Source: Chromobacterium alkanivorans (GTDB lineage Bacteria > Pseudomonadota > Gammaproteobacteria > Burkholderiales > Chromobacteriaceae). From it: DNA of 64,000 nucleotides. The translations under genes were made by a program, and so were the position numbers. The notes under the pieces are model-generated. The model was not told the DNA's origin. It worked only from the letters and a program-made list of their open reading frames with translations, and did no database searches. The stretch covers positions 682,001-746,000 of the forward strand of contig NZ_JAFHKL010000001.1 in NCBI RefSeq assembly GCF_016937655.1. The letters are read 5' to 3'. Shown piece by piece: positions 34,904 to 43,734 of the stretch. Position 1 is the stretch's first letter; each line of letters opens with the position of its first letter.

Positions 34904-35464
34904 TCAGGCCTTTTCCGTTTGGGTTTCCGCGGCGGCGTCCTGTTGGCCCAGGCTGGAAATCAACGCCATTTCATCGACCGACAGCACTTTGTTGACGTTG
35001 AGCAGCACGATGAAATGGCCGTCCAGCTTGGCCATGCCGGCGATGAAGTCGACGCGGATCTTGCTGCCGAACTGGGGCGGCGGCTCGATGTCGGCGTCGG
35101 GGATGGCCAGCACCTCGTGCACCGCGTCCACCAGAATGCCGATCAGCTGCAACTGGTCCTCGCCCTCGACTTCGATGATGACGACGCAGGTGCGGCGGTT
35201 GATTTCGGTTTCGCCGCGGGCGAAGCGCAGCGACAGGTCTATCACCGGCACCACCGAGCCGCGCAGATTCATCACGCCGCGGATGAAGGGCGGCATCAGC
35301 GGCACATGGGTGGGTTTCAGGTATTCCAGGATTTCGCGTATCGCCAGGATGCCGATGGCGAAGACGTCGCCGCCCAGTTGGAAGGTCAGGTATTGGCGGA
35401 CGTCGGCCTGCGGCTCGGCGGAGGCGGCGTTGTCGTGTTTGCGCTGCAGATGTAGCGGTTTCAT
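34904..35464 (-). CDS. cheW: Chemotaxis coupling protein CheW
   Basis: 186 aa, two SH3-like lobes with the CheW blocks FQLGGDVFAIGILAIREIL, PPFIRGVMNLRGSVVPVIDL and VDAVHEVLAIPDADIEPPP. It bridges receptors and CheA. It sits between the two MCP genes with gaps of 6 and 13 bp, so it is in the same operon. Confidence 0.95.
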   Translation of the reverse strand: MKPLHLQRKHDNAASAEPQADVRQYLTFQLGGDVFAIGILAIREILEYLKPTHVPLMPPFIRGVMNLRGSVVPVIDLSLRFARGETEINRRTCVVIIEVEGEDQLQLIGILVDAVHEVLAIPDADIEPPPQFGSKIRVDFIAGMAKLDGHFIVLLNVNKVLSVDEMALISSLGQQDAAAETQTEKA

Positions 35465-35477
35465 GGCGCTGTCCGGG

Positions 35478-37121
35478 TTAGAAACGGATGAAGTCGGACT
35501 CTTCCGCCAGCGGCGGGTGCAGCGGCTTGTGCAGCAGGGCGGGTTCGTGTCGCGCCCGCACCCGTGTCGCAGGATGCAGGATTTCGGCGGCGCCCAGCTT
35601 GAAGTAGCCCATCAGCTCCTGCAGGTGTTCGGCCTGATCGTTCATCTCCTCGGCGGTGGAGGCCAGCTCTTCGCTGGCGGACGCGTTCTGTTGGGTGGTC
35701 AGGCTCAGTTGCTGGATGGCGGAGTTGATCTGGCTGACGCCGCTGGCCTGTTCGTTGGACGCGGCGGCGATCTCCTGCACCAGATCGGCGGTGCGGCTGC
35801 TGGAGCGGACGATTTCCTCCAGGAACTGGCCGGCTTGTTCGGCCAGCTTGACGCTGCTGCCGGCCACGCCGCTGATTTCCTGGGCGGCGATCTGGCTGCG
35901 CTCGGCCAGTTTGCGCACTTCCGCCGCCACCACGGCGAAGCCCTTGCCGTGTTCGCCGGCGCGCGCGGCTTCGATGGCGGCGTTGAGCGCCAGCAGATTG
36001 GTCTGGTAGGCGATGTCGTCGACGATGCCGATCTTGTCGGCGATCTGGCGCATCGCCTCCACGGTGCGGCGCACCGCCTCGCCGCCCTCGGCCGCTTCGC
36101 GCGAGGCCTTGGTGGCGATGCTTTCGGTCACGCGGGCGTTGTCGTTGGTCTGGCTGATGGAGGAGGACATTTCCTCCACCGAGGCCGAGGTCTCCTCGAT
36201 GCCGGCCGCCTGCTCGCTGGCGGCCTGAGACAGCGCCTGGGAGGTGGAGTTGATCTGCTGCGCGGCGCTGGACAGCGCTTCGGAGCCGCTCTTGACCTCG
36301 GCGATGATGGTGCGCATCCGCTCTATGGTGACGGCGATGGCGGCGCACAAACTGCTTTGGTCGCCCGGCCGCAACCGGATCTCGGCGTCCAGATTGCCGT
36401 CGGCCACATGGCGCATCACTTCGGACACATAGTGCGGTTCACCGCCCAGGGTGCGCAGCAGATTGCGGGTGATCAGGGTGGCGATGACGGTGCTGAACAG
36501 CGCGGCCAGCAAGGACAGCGCGATCATCACCCAATGGGCCTGTTGATAACTGGTGTCGGCCTGGTTGGTCAATTGCTCGTTGAGCTTATCCTCCAGGTCC
36601 GCCAGCGCGGTCAGTTGCTGGTTGAAGGCGATCATCTGCGGCGCGATCTCGCCCTGCATCATTTTTTTTGCCTCGTCCTGGCGCCCCTGATTGGCCAGGT
36701 CCACCGCCTTGTCCACCATGGCGAGCGTGGCCGGACGCATGTTCTGGATACGGCTCATCTGCTCCAGTTCCTGCGAGGTGTTGTTGTTCGCCTGCCGGAA
36801 GACTTCGGCCAGTTTCTTTTCCCGGTCCATATAGATGATTTTGGCCGCCTGGTAGGCCTGCAGCGCGTTGTTGATGTCGGCCGGCCCCTCGGCCAGCATC
36901 ACGTTGCGGTAGGCGATGCGGATGTCCTGGTTGTCGCTGATCAACTGGCGCGCCAAGCGGCTTTCCACATTGTTGACCTGGGTGATGTCGCGCAGCGCGA
37001 TATTGCTGATTTCCAGCCCGTACAGCGCGGAGCCGACGCAGATCAGCATCAGCACGATGATCAGGCCGAAGCCCAGGCCGAGTTTCTGCGCGATGGACAT
37101 GCCGTGTTTGTATTGGCTCAT
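35478..37121 (-). CDS. Methyl-accepting chemotaxis protein
   Basis: 547 aa. It has a short cytosolic start, TM1 about 10-32, a periplasmic four-helix-bundle domain with TDRM-like residues up to about 185, TM2 about 190-210, HAMP about 210-265, and a canonical signalling tip ([25 protein letters not shown] in overlapping parts). C-terminal ~45 residues are extra and end EESDFIRF rather than a CheR/B-binding pentapeptide. Ligand unknown. The start overlaps the cheA stop by 4 bp. Confidence 0.94.
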   Translation of the reverse strand: MSQYKHGMSIAQKLGLGFGLIIVLMLICVGSALYGLEISNIALRDITQVNNVESRLARQLISDNQDIRIAYRNVMLAEGPADINNALQAYQAAKIIYMDREKKLAEVFRQANNNTSQELEQMSRIQNMRPATLAMVDKAVDLANQGRQDEAKKMMQGEIAPQMIAFNQQLTALADLEDKLNEQLTNQADTSYQQAHWVMIALSLLAALFSTVIATLITRNLLRTLGGEPHYVSEVMRHVADGNLDAEIRLRPGDQSSLCAAIAVTIERMRTIIAEVKSGSEALSSAAQQINSTSQALSQAASEQAAGIEETSASVEEMSSSISQTNDNARVTESIATKASREAAEGGEAVRRTVEAMRQIADKIGIVDDIAYQTNLLALNAAIEAARAGEHGKGFAVVAAEVRKLAERSQIAAQEISGVAGSSVKLAEQAGQFLEEIVRSSSRTADLVQEIAAASNEQASGVSQINSAIQQLSLTTQQNASASEELASTAEEMNDQAEHLQELMGYFKLGAAEILHPATRVRARHEPALLHKPLHPPLAEESDFIRF

Positions 37122-39412
37122 TGGGCGCTCCTATCCGTTTTCGCCGCGGTGTTTGTCGTGCCTGGGTCCCATTCCCGGGCGGGAAACAGCGCGTAGCGCT
37201 CCGCCTCTTTTTGGGTGGCATGGTGAATCAGGGCGGGCACGTCGAGAATCAAGGCGACTTCGCCGGTGCCCAGTATGGTGGAGCCGCTGATGGCTTTGAG
37301 ATGGCGGAACAGGCTGCCCAGCGGCTTGATCACGGTCTGGAATTCGCCCAGCAAGGCGTCCACCACCAGGCCGGCCTTGCGCTCGCCGTAGTGGACCACC
37401 ACCACGTTGCGGCGCTTGGCCGCGACGGCGGGCAGATCCAGGAAGCCGTCCAGGCGCAGCAGCGGCAGCAGTTCGCCGCGCAGGTTCAGGCAGTCGTGCA
37501 CGCTGTCCTTGTCCAGCGCGGCGGGCAGTTCTATGCATTCGATCACCGCTTCCAGCGGCACCACGAAGGTGGCGGCGGCGACTTCCACCAGGAAGCCGTC
37601 GATGATGGCCAGCGTCAGCGGCAGCCGGATGCGGAAGGTGGTGCCGAGCCCGAATTCGGATTCGATGTCTATGGTGCCGCGCAGCTGCTCTATGCTTTTC
37701 CTCACCACGTCCATGCCGACGCCGCGGCCGGAGATGTTGGTGACCTGGTCCGCGGTGGAAAAGCCGGCCTCGAAGATCAGCCGGAACACGTCCTGCTCCG
37801 GCAAGGTCGCGTCGGTGGGCAGCAGGCCGCGCTCCACCGCCTTGGCCAGGATGCGTTGCTGATTGAGGCCGCCGCCGTCGTCGGCCACTTCGATCACGAT
37901 GCTGCCGGACTCATGGTAGGCGTTGAGCCAGACATGGCCTTCGGCCGGCTTGCCGGCGGCCAGCCGGCGTTCGGTGGTTTCGATGCCGTGGTCGATGGCG
38001 TTGCGCACGATGTGCATCAGCGGATCGCCCAGTTTCTCCACCATGGATTTGTCCAGCTCGGTTTCCGCGCCGGAGATGTGCAGCTGGATGTCCTTGCCCA
38101 GTTCGCGCGACACGTCGCGCGCCACCCGCGGGAAGCGGTTGAAGATTTCGCCGATCTGGATCATGCGCATGGACAGGGTGCCGGCGCGGATCTGTTCAAT
38201 CAGGTTGGCGATGGCCTGGGTGGACTCCACCAGCGCGCTCTGCTGCGAACGGCGCGCCACCAGGTTGGCGGCGGCGCCGGCGATCACCAGTTCGCCGATC
38301 AGATTGATCAGGCTGTCTAGCTTGCCGGCCTCCACCTTGATGAATTTGCTTTCGGCCGCTTTGCCGCTTTTGGCGTCGCTGACGGTTTTGGCGCCGGCGC
38401 GCGCGGCGGGCGCTTCCGGCGGCGCGTCGGCGAGCGGGGCGGGATCAGCGTCCGCGGCGGCGAGGTCTTCCGGCGCGAACTCCACGATCTCCACCAGCGG
38501 CGCTTCCTCCTCCTCCGTCAGCGGCGCGTCGGACGCCGCCTCGGACTCGTCGGCCTCGGCGCCGGGCTCCAGGCCAAAGCGCAGCCAGACCGCCTGCACC
38601 GCGTCGGCTTCCTCCGGCGACGCGCTGGCCAGCGTCTGCGCCTGCTGCCGCGGCGTGGGCGGCCAGGCCAAGATGTGGACCTCGCTGTCTTCGCGGGCGA
38701 ATTCGAAGACGTCCACCAGCGTCTGCTGCGCCTCCTGGCTGCGGTACAGCGCTTCCAGCCGCAGATAATTGGTTTCCGGGTTGAAGGCGTCGCCGGCCGG
38801 CAACTGGGTGGTGACGGCTTCGATCCGGTCGATCTCGCCTATGGTGGCGAGATAGCGGATGAAGGACGAGGGGTCCATGCCGTTGCGCAGCATGTCCGGG
38901 CCGAAGCGCAGCGACAGCAGCCATTGCTCCGGCCTCTGCGCGGCAGTAGGCTCGGCTTCAACAAGGGTCTCGGGCGGCGCTTGCGGCGGCTCGCTCTCCG
39001 CCGGGGCTTCCTCGACGGCCGCGCCGCCGACGGCGCGGCTGTAGGCGACCAGTTCCTCCAGCAGCTCGGTGCCGGCGAAGCGCTCCAGGCTGTCCTTGGC
39101 CGCCAGCGCGGTCAGCATTTCCTTGACGTGGTCGTGGCAGCGCAGCAGCAGGCCGGTCAGCATGTCGTCCAGCCGCAGCGCGCCGTCGCGCAGCAGGTCC
39201 AGCACGTTTTCCACTTCATGGGTGAAGCCGACGACGACGTCCAGGCCGAACAGCCCGGCCGAACCCTTGATGGTGTGCATGGAGCGGAATAGGGCGTTCA
39301 GCTGTTCCGTGGTGGTGGAGTCGGCTTCCGCGTCCAGCAGGATGCGCTCCATCTCCCCCAGCAGATCGTTGGATTCTTCGAAGAAGGTTTGCAGCGCCAG
39401 TTCAAGATCCAT
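37118..39412 (-). CDS. cheA: Chemotaxis histidine kinase CheA
   Basis: 764 aa from the ATG at 39412, which overlaps the STAS gene by 11 bp; the open frame continues to 39574 but lacks homology. The Hpt domain has H46 ([13 protein letters not shown]). A long acidic Pro/Ala-rich middle (about 130-380) contains the CheY-binding segment. P3 dimerisation starts with [23 protein letters not shown]4 kinase shows [21 protein letters not shown] and GRGVGMDVV. The P5 CheW-like domain is at the end. It phosphorylates CheY, CheB and probably the EAL regulator. Confidence 0.96.
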   Translation of the reverse strand: MDLELALQTFFEESNDLLGEMERILLDAEADSTTTEQLNALFRSMHTIKGSAGLFGLDVVVGFTHEVENVLDLLRDGALRLDDMLTGLLLRCHDHVKEMLTALAAKDSLERFAGTELLEELVAYSRAVGGAAVEEAPAESEPPQAPPETLVEAEPTAAQRPEQWLLSLRFGPDMLRNGMDPSSFIRYLATIGEIDRIEAVTTQLPAGDAFNPETNYLRLEALYRSQEAQQTLVDVFEFAREDSEVHILAWPPTPRQQAQTLASASPEEADAVQAVWLRFGLEPGAEADESEAASDAPLTEEEEAPLVEIVEFAPEDLAAADADPAPLADAPPEAPAARAGAKTVSDAKSGKAAESKFIKVEAGKLDSLINLIGELVIAGAAANLVARRSQQSALVESTQAIANLIEQIRAGTLSMRMIQIGEIFNRFPRVARDVSRELGKDIQLHISGAETELDKSMVEKLGDPLMHIVRNAIDHGIETTERRLAAGKPAEGHVWLNAYHESGSIVIEVADDGGGLNQQRILAKAVERGLLPTDATLPEQDVFRLIFEAGFSTADQVTNISGRGVGMDVVRKSIEQLRGTIDIESEFGLGTTFRIRLPLTLAIIDGFLVEVAAATFVVPLEAVIECIELPAALDKDSVHDCLNLRGELLPLLRLDGFLDLPAVAAKRRNVVVVHYGERKAGLVVDALLGEFQTVIKPLGSLFRHLKAISGSTILGTGEVALILDVPALIHHATQKEAERYALFPAREWDPGTTNTAAKTDRSAQ

Positions 39413-39752
39413 GCGCGGCCTCCTCCAAAGAGAGTTCGCCTTGCAGGCCGACCAGGCGGATGAAGTCCAGCGACGCCGGGCTGGGGTCGACGAAGCGCAG
39501 CGCGACGCCCTTGCGCAGGCTTTCCCGGCGCAGCCACAGCAACACTTGGGCGATGGCGCAGTCCAGCTCGCCAACGCAGGACAGGTCCAGTTCGATGGCG
39601 GCGTGGCCGGCCAGGGCGGCGTGGAGTTGCTGGTGCAGTTCCGCCGCCTGGTAAATGGTTTGTTCTCCGCTGAGCGTCAGCTGGAAAGCGGCGGCGGGCG
39701 GCGCGGCGGGCGCGCTGTCTTGGGCGTCTGTTTTTTTGCGGGCGCGCGGCAT
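39402..39752 (-). CDS. STAS-domain protein of the chemotaxis cluster
   Basis: 116 aa. An N-terminal basic tail precedes a STAS (anti-sigma antagonist-like) fold, about residues 22-110, with ELDLSCVGELDCAIAQVLLWL matching the DLSxVxxIDxxG region; the phosphorylatable Ser is replaced by Cys (DCA). STAS proteins in che clusters usually relay regulation to CheA or local partners. Coupled to cheA by an 11-bp overlap. Confidence 0.85.
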   Translation of the reverse strand: MPRARKKTDAQDSAPAAPPAAAFQLTLSGEQTIYQAAELHQQLHAALAGHAAIELDLSCVGELDCAIAQVLLWLRRESLRKGVALRFVDPSPASLDFIRLVGLQGELSLEEAAHGS

Positions 39753-39765
39753 GTCGGGCTCCCGG

Positions 39766-40134
39766 TCAGGGCAGGATCAATTTGGAAACGGCGGTCAACA
39801 GCACCGGCGGCTGGAACGGTTTGACCACCCAGGCCTTGGCCCCGGCGGCCTTGCCTTCCTGCTTCTTTTCCTCGGAGGATTCGGTGGTCAGCATGATCAC
39901 CGGAGTGAACTTGTAATTGGGATGGACCTTGATGTTGCGCAGCAGCGCGATGCCGTCCATCAGCGGCATGTTCACGTCGGAGACGATCAGATGGACTTTG
40001 CGCCCGTCCAGCACGTCAAGGGCTTCTTGGCCGTTGGCGGCCTCCAGCACCTCATAGCCCGCGCCGGCAAGCGTCATGCGCACCACCTGCCGCAGGCTGG
40101 CCGAGTCATCGACGATGAGTATGGTTTTGGCCAT
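39766..40134 (-). CDS. cheY: CheY-type single-domain response regulator
   Basis: 122 aa from MAKTIL at 40134. Acidic pocket DD at 9-10, phospho-acceptor D53 (IVSDVNMPLMDG), T near 83 (MLTTESS) and K near 105 (KPFQ). No output domain. It is similar to the CheY variants located at the head of additional chemosensory clusters, so the target may be a flagellar motor or another output. Confidence 0.93.
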   Translation of the reverse strand: MAKTILIVDDSASLRQVVRMTLAGAGYEVLEAANGQEALDVLDGRKVHLIVSDVNMPLMDGIALLRNIKVHPNYKFTPVIMLTTESSEEKKQEGKAAGAKAWVVKPFQPPVLLTAVSKLILP

Positions 40135-40151
40135 CGAAAGCGTTCCCCGGA

Positions 40152-41156
40152 TCAAAAAAAGGTGATGTTGTTCTGGTTATTGCCCGATTCAGTCTTGTCG
40201 CTGCTGTGCAGGACGCGCTGCTCATGGGTGGTATAGCTGTTTTTCAAGGCCTCCAGCCAGGCGGCGGTGTCCGGTGGCGCCGGCCGCTGCTCGGCGTCGA
40301 TCAGCGCCAGGCTGAACACGTTTTCCAGCCGTCGCATATCGTTTTGCACCCCGCTGAGGATTTGATCCACCCGGTCCTGGAATTGCAGCTGAACCAGGAT
40401 GTCTTCCAGCGCCTGCTGTAGGGATTGCGACTGCGCGGCTTCGTCGTCCGGCGCGGCTTCCGGATCCTGCGCGGCCGCGTCGGCGGGATTTCGCGGCGTC
40501 TGCGGCCGCAGCGGCTCGTGCGCCATCAGCGCCAGGCTGTCCATGGCCTTGTCTATCTGGTTCTGCAGCCGGGACAGCTGTTCCAGCGTGTCGCTGCCCA
40601 ATTGCTCCATGCTTTGCTCGCCGTCCAGCTGGCGGCCGCTGATCAGGCTGCGCACCAGGTTTTGCAGGGTGCTGGCCGACTGGCCCAGGGTGTGCAGATG
40701 GATGGCGAGGTCGGTCTGTTGCCGGGTGGCGTTCTGCAAGAGCTGAAGCAAGTGCTGGAGCCGGCTTTCCGCCTGCGCCAGCGCCGCCTGGTCGGTGTGC
40801 TCGCCCGGTTTGGGCACCGCGCCGCCCACTTGGCGCAGGATGCCGTCGAAGCGCAGGGTCAGCCGGTTGGCGGCGTCGTCCATCTGTTCCTTGCCCAGGG
40901 AGATGTGGCCGGCCCACAGCGGCAGCAAGGCGCAGACGTGGCTGGCGAAGCCCTGCCAGTATTCGTCCGGGCTAGACGGCTGCGGCGCGGCGGCGGGCGC
41001 GGGCCAACACAGGGCCAGCGCCAGCGCGGCGGAACTGAGCGCCAGACCGGCCCAGAGCAGGGGCTGCCCCCAGAACAGCCAGCACAGGACGCCGCCATTG
41101 ATGGCCAGGCCCAGCAGCAGGCGGTTTCTTGGCGTCAGGGGCGGGAGCAGGGCCAT
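40152..41156 (-). CDS. Membrane protein with CheZ-like DxxxQ motif
   Basis: 334 aa from the ATG at 41156. Two short hydrophobic helices (about 14-50) form an anchor, followed by a long helical region. Near the end, LVQLQFQDRVDQILSGVQ (residues 254-271) resembles the catalytic helix of the CheY-P phosphatase CheZ, where D and Q stand four apart (here D261 and Q265). It heads the che cluster, 17 bp before cheY, and no canonical cheZ is present. It may be a membrane-tethered phosphatase of CheY; this is inferred from the motif and place. Confidence 0.7.
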   Translation of the reverse strand: MALLPPLTPRNRLLLGLAINGGVLCWLFWGQPLLWAGLALSSAALALALCWPAPAAAPQPSSPDEYWQGFASHVCALLPLWAGHISLGKEQMDDAANRLTLRFDGILRQVGGAVPKPGEHTDQAALAQAESRLQHLLQLLQNATRQQTDLAIHLHTLGQSASTLQNLVRSLISGRQLDGEQSMEQLGSDTLEQLSRLQNQIDKAMDSLALMAHEPLRPQTPRNPADAAAQDPEAAPDDEAAQSQSLQQALEDILVQLQFQDRVDQILSGVQNDMRRLENVFSLALIDAEQRPAPPDTAAWLEALKNSYTTHEQRVLHSSDKTESGNNQNNITFF

Positions 41157-41303
41157 GTCGATCAACCGGGATAGAAAAAAGTCATACCTTTTTTGTAGTT
41201 GTTGGTTTTTTCTTATGCAAACGGACGGCGCGGCCAAAGCGCTCGCCGACGCTATGAAAAAAGCCTCCGTGTAGGAGGCTTGGGGGACGTTGGGAGCGGC
41301 GGC

Positions 41304-42230
41304 TTAGCCGGGAAACAGCAGCGGATTGACTCCGCTGCGGGCGAAGCCGCGTTGCTCCAATTGCTGGTCCAGCGCCAGCGTGGCCAGATCGTCGGCCGCC
41401 GGCTCGGCGTTCAGGTCCTTGTCCAGCGCCAGGATCTTCAGATAGCTGCCGCAGTCGCCGCAGCTTTCGCCGCGCACCGCGGCCTGCTGGCTGTCGCCTT
41501 GCTCCAGCGACCAGTAGCCGATGTCGCGCGTGGCTTCGCAATTGCTGCACTTGGCGCGCACCAGATGCCATTCGCTCTCGCACAGGCTGCAATGCAGATA
41601 GCGCAGGCCGGACTCGTTGCCGAGGCGCACCACGCTGGCCACCGGCGGCATCGCGCACACCGGGCACAGGTGGCGGGCGTCGTCCGGTTCGGCCACCGCC
41701 GTCACCTGCAGTTGCGCGGCCAGCTGGCTGAAGTAGACCGACAGCGCCGCCCACAGCAAGGGCGCTCGCGCCGAGCCGACGGCGGCGAAATCGCCGTCGA
41801 GCAGCGCGCGCGCGGCGCTTTCCAGCGCCGCGTCGTCGGCCTGTTCCAGCTCGCGCGCCACCTCGCCGGCGGGGCCGGGCAGGGCGGCCAGCTCCGCGCA
41901 CAGCGCGCGCAGCAGATCGCGCCAGACCGGATCGCGCGGCCAGGCGGCGGCGCCCAGCGGCGGCAGGCCGTGTTCGGCGCAATGATGAAAGTAATCGCCG
42001 CGCGGCGGCAGCGTCACCGGCTGTTCGCGCACCAAGCGGTGCTGCGCGGCGGCGATGCGGGCGGCGAAGGCCAGGTAGGCCGCCATCGGGTGGCCGTCGG
42101 CCAGCGCGGTCAGGCGTTGGCTGCGGGCCAGATAGCGTTCGGCGGGCTGGGGCAGCAATAACGGCGGGATTTCTCCCGCCGCGGTTTGCAGCCGGCCAGC
42201 CTCGTCCAGGGGGACGATGCGTATGCTCAT
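41304..42230 (-). CDS. fdhE: Formate dehydrogenase accessory protein FdhE
   Basis: 308 aa. The C-terminal half has four CxxC pairs in rubredoxin-like folds (CPVCAMPP, CSLCESEW, CSNCEATR, CGDCGSYL) that bind iron. It interacts with the catalytic formate dehydrogenase subunit before export. It overlaps fdoI by 4 bp and ends the fdn operon. Confidence 0.93.
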   Translation of the reverse strand: MSIRIVPLDEAGRLQTAAGEIPPLLLPQPAERYLARSQRLTALADGHPMAAYLAFAARIAAAQHRLVREQPVTLPPRGDYFHHCAEHGLPPLGAAAWPRDPVWRDLLRALCAELAALPGPAGEVARELEQADDAALESAARALLDGDFAAVGSARAPLLWAALSVYFSQLAAQLQVTAVAEPDDARHLCPVCAMPPVASVVRLGNESGLRYLHCSLCESEWHLVRAKCSNCEATRDIGYWSLEQGDSQQAAVRGESCGDCGSYLKILALDKDLNAEPAADDLATLALDQQLEQRGFARSGVNPLLFPG

Positions 42231-42856
42231 GGCTTGTTCTTGTCTCCGGTCATTTCACGATACCAGCGCGGATGATGCTTCTTGGCCCAGGCGTGGGTGA
42301 CCACGCCTTCCACCATCGCCCGTATCGTGCCGCGCACCCAGATGGCGGCGTAGACGTGGACGATGATGCCGGCGATCAGGATCAGCGCGCTCCAGGCGTG
42401 CAAGAGCAGCGCCACGCGGATTACCGGGATGGGGAAGTACAGGGCGAAGTAGGGCCGCCACATGATGAAGCCGGTGCACACCAGCACCAGCATGCAGCCG
42501 GTCATCAGCCAGAACATGCCCTTTTGGCCGCCGTTGTACTTGCCGATGTCGCCGACCTCGTGGCCGGACAGCACCGACTTCACCGCCATCATCCACTTCA
42601 CGTCTTCCTTGTCCAGGAAGTTGTGATGCCAGTAGCGCAGGAACTGGCGCGCGAAGCCGACGAACATCAGCACCCCGACGAAGGGGTGGATGATGCGCGC
42701 CAGCTGCGGCGTGCCGAATACGCCGGTCAGCCAGAAGAAGGCCGGGTAGAAGAAGGCCAGGCCGGAAATCGCCAACAGTACGAAGCACACCGCCACGATC
42801 CAGTGGTTGAGGCGTTCCGCCGCGCTGTAGCGCTTGATCAGCTTTTCCTTGCTCAT
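42227..42856 (-). CDS. fdoI: Formate dehydrogenase cytochrome b556 subunit
   Basis: 209 aa, four transmembrane helices. The haem-coordinating histidines are in [23 protein letters not shown] and [21 protein letters not shown]. It passes electrons from FdoH to the quinone pool. Coupled to fdoH (4-bp overlap) and fdhE. Confidence 0.94.
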   Translation of the reverse strand: MSKEKLIKRYSAAERLNHWIVAVCFVLLAISGLAFFYPAFFWLTGVFGTPQLARIIHPFVGVLMFVGFARQFLRYWHHNFLDKEDVKWMMAVKSVLSGHEVGDIGKYNGGQKGMFWLMTGCMLVLVCTGFIMWRPYFALYFPIPVIRVALLLHAWSALILIAGIIVHVYAAIWVRGTIRAMVEGVVTHAWAKKHHPRWYREMTGDKNKP

Positions 42857-43725
42857 GCCTGTTCCTCCTCTTCCTCTTCCGCCTTATTGGGGCCGACGCC
42901 GATGTAGTGGAAGAAGCCGAACAGCACCGAAGCCGCCAGGCCTATGGTGGACAGCGGCTTGAGGATGCCTTTCCACAGGCTGACCACCGGACTGATCTTG
43001 GGATCCTTGGCCAGGCCGGAATACAGCTCCGGTTTGTCGGCGTGGTGCAGCACGTACATCACGTGGGTGCCGCCCACGCCTTCCGGATCGTACAGCCCGG
43101 CGTTGGCGTAGCCGCGGGTCTTCAGCTCTTCCACCCGCTCGTGGGCGTAGGTCTGCATATCGGACTTGGTGCCGAAGCGGATGGCTCCGGTGGGACAGGT
43201 CTTCACGCAGGCCGGCTCCTGGCCCACCATCACCCGGTCGGAGCACAAGGTGCATTTATACGCCTTGTTGTCCTTCTGGTTGATGCGCGGGACGTTGAAC
43301 GGACAGCCGGAGATGCAATAGCCGCAGCCGATGCAGTGCTCGGACTGAAAGTCCACGATGCCGTTGGCGTACTGGATGATGGCGCCCGGCGACGGACAGG
43401 CCTTCAGACAGCCCGGGTCGGCGCAGTGCATGCAGCCGTCCTTGCGGATCAGCCACTCCAGCTTGCCGCTTTCCTCCACCTCGCTGTAGCGCATCACCGT
43501 CCAGCTGTGGGCGGTGAGATCGGCCGGGTTGTCGTAGACGCCGACGTTGCTGCCCACTTCGTCGCGGATGTCGTTCCACTCCGAGCAGGCCACCTGACAG
43601 GCCTTGCAGCCGATGCAGGTGGACACGTCGATCAGCTTGGCCACCTCGGCCTTGTAATCGCGCACCACCGGCGGCTGGGTAGGGCTGGCGGAGCGGCGCT
43701 GGATATCTTGCGATTGCAGTGACAT
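42853..43725 (-). CDS. fdoH: Formate dehydrogenase iron-sulfur subunit
   Basis: 290 aa. Four ferredoxin-type 4Fe-4S motifs are visible: [14 protein letters not shown] (near 38), [14 protein letters not shown] (near 98), [13 protein letters not shown] (near 131) and CTLCSDR...CVKTCP (near 158). A single C-terminal transmembrane helix (about 255-278) anchors it on the periplasmic face next to FdoI. It starts 9 bp after fdnG. Confidence 0.95.
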   Translation of the reverse strand: MSLQSQDIQRRSASPTQPPVVRDYKAEVAKLIDVSTCIGCKACQVACSEWNDIRDEVGSNVGVYDNPADLTAHSWTVMRYSEVEESGKLEWLIRKDGCMHCADPGCLKACPSPGAIIQYANGIVDFQSEHCIGCGYCISGCPFNVPRINQKDNKAYKCTLCSDRVMVGQEPACVKTCPTGAIRFGTKSDMQTYAHERVEELKTRGYANAGLYDPEGVGGTHVMYVLHHADKPELYSGLAKDPKISPVVSLWKGILKPLSTIGLAASVLFGFFHYIGVGPNKAEEEEEEQA

Positions 43726-43734
43726 GGTCGCTCC

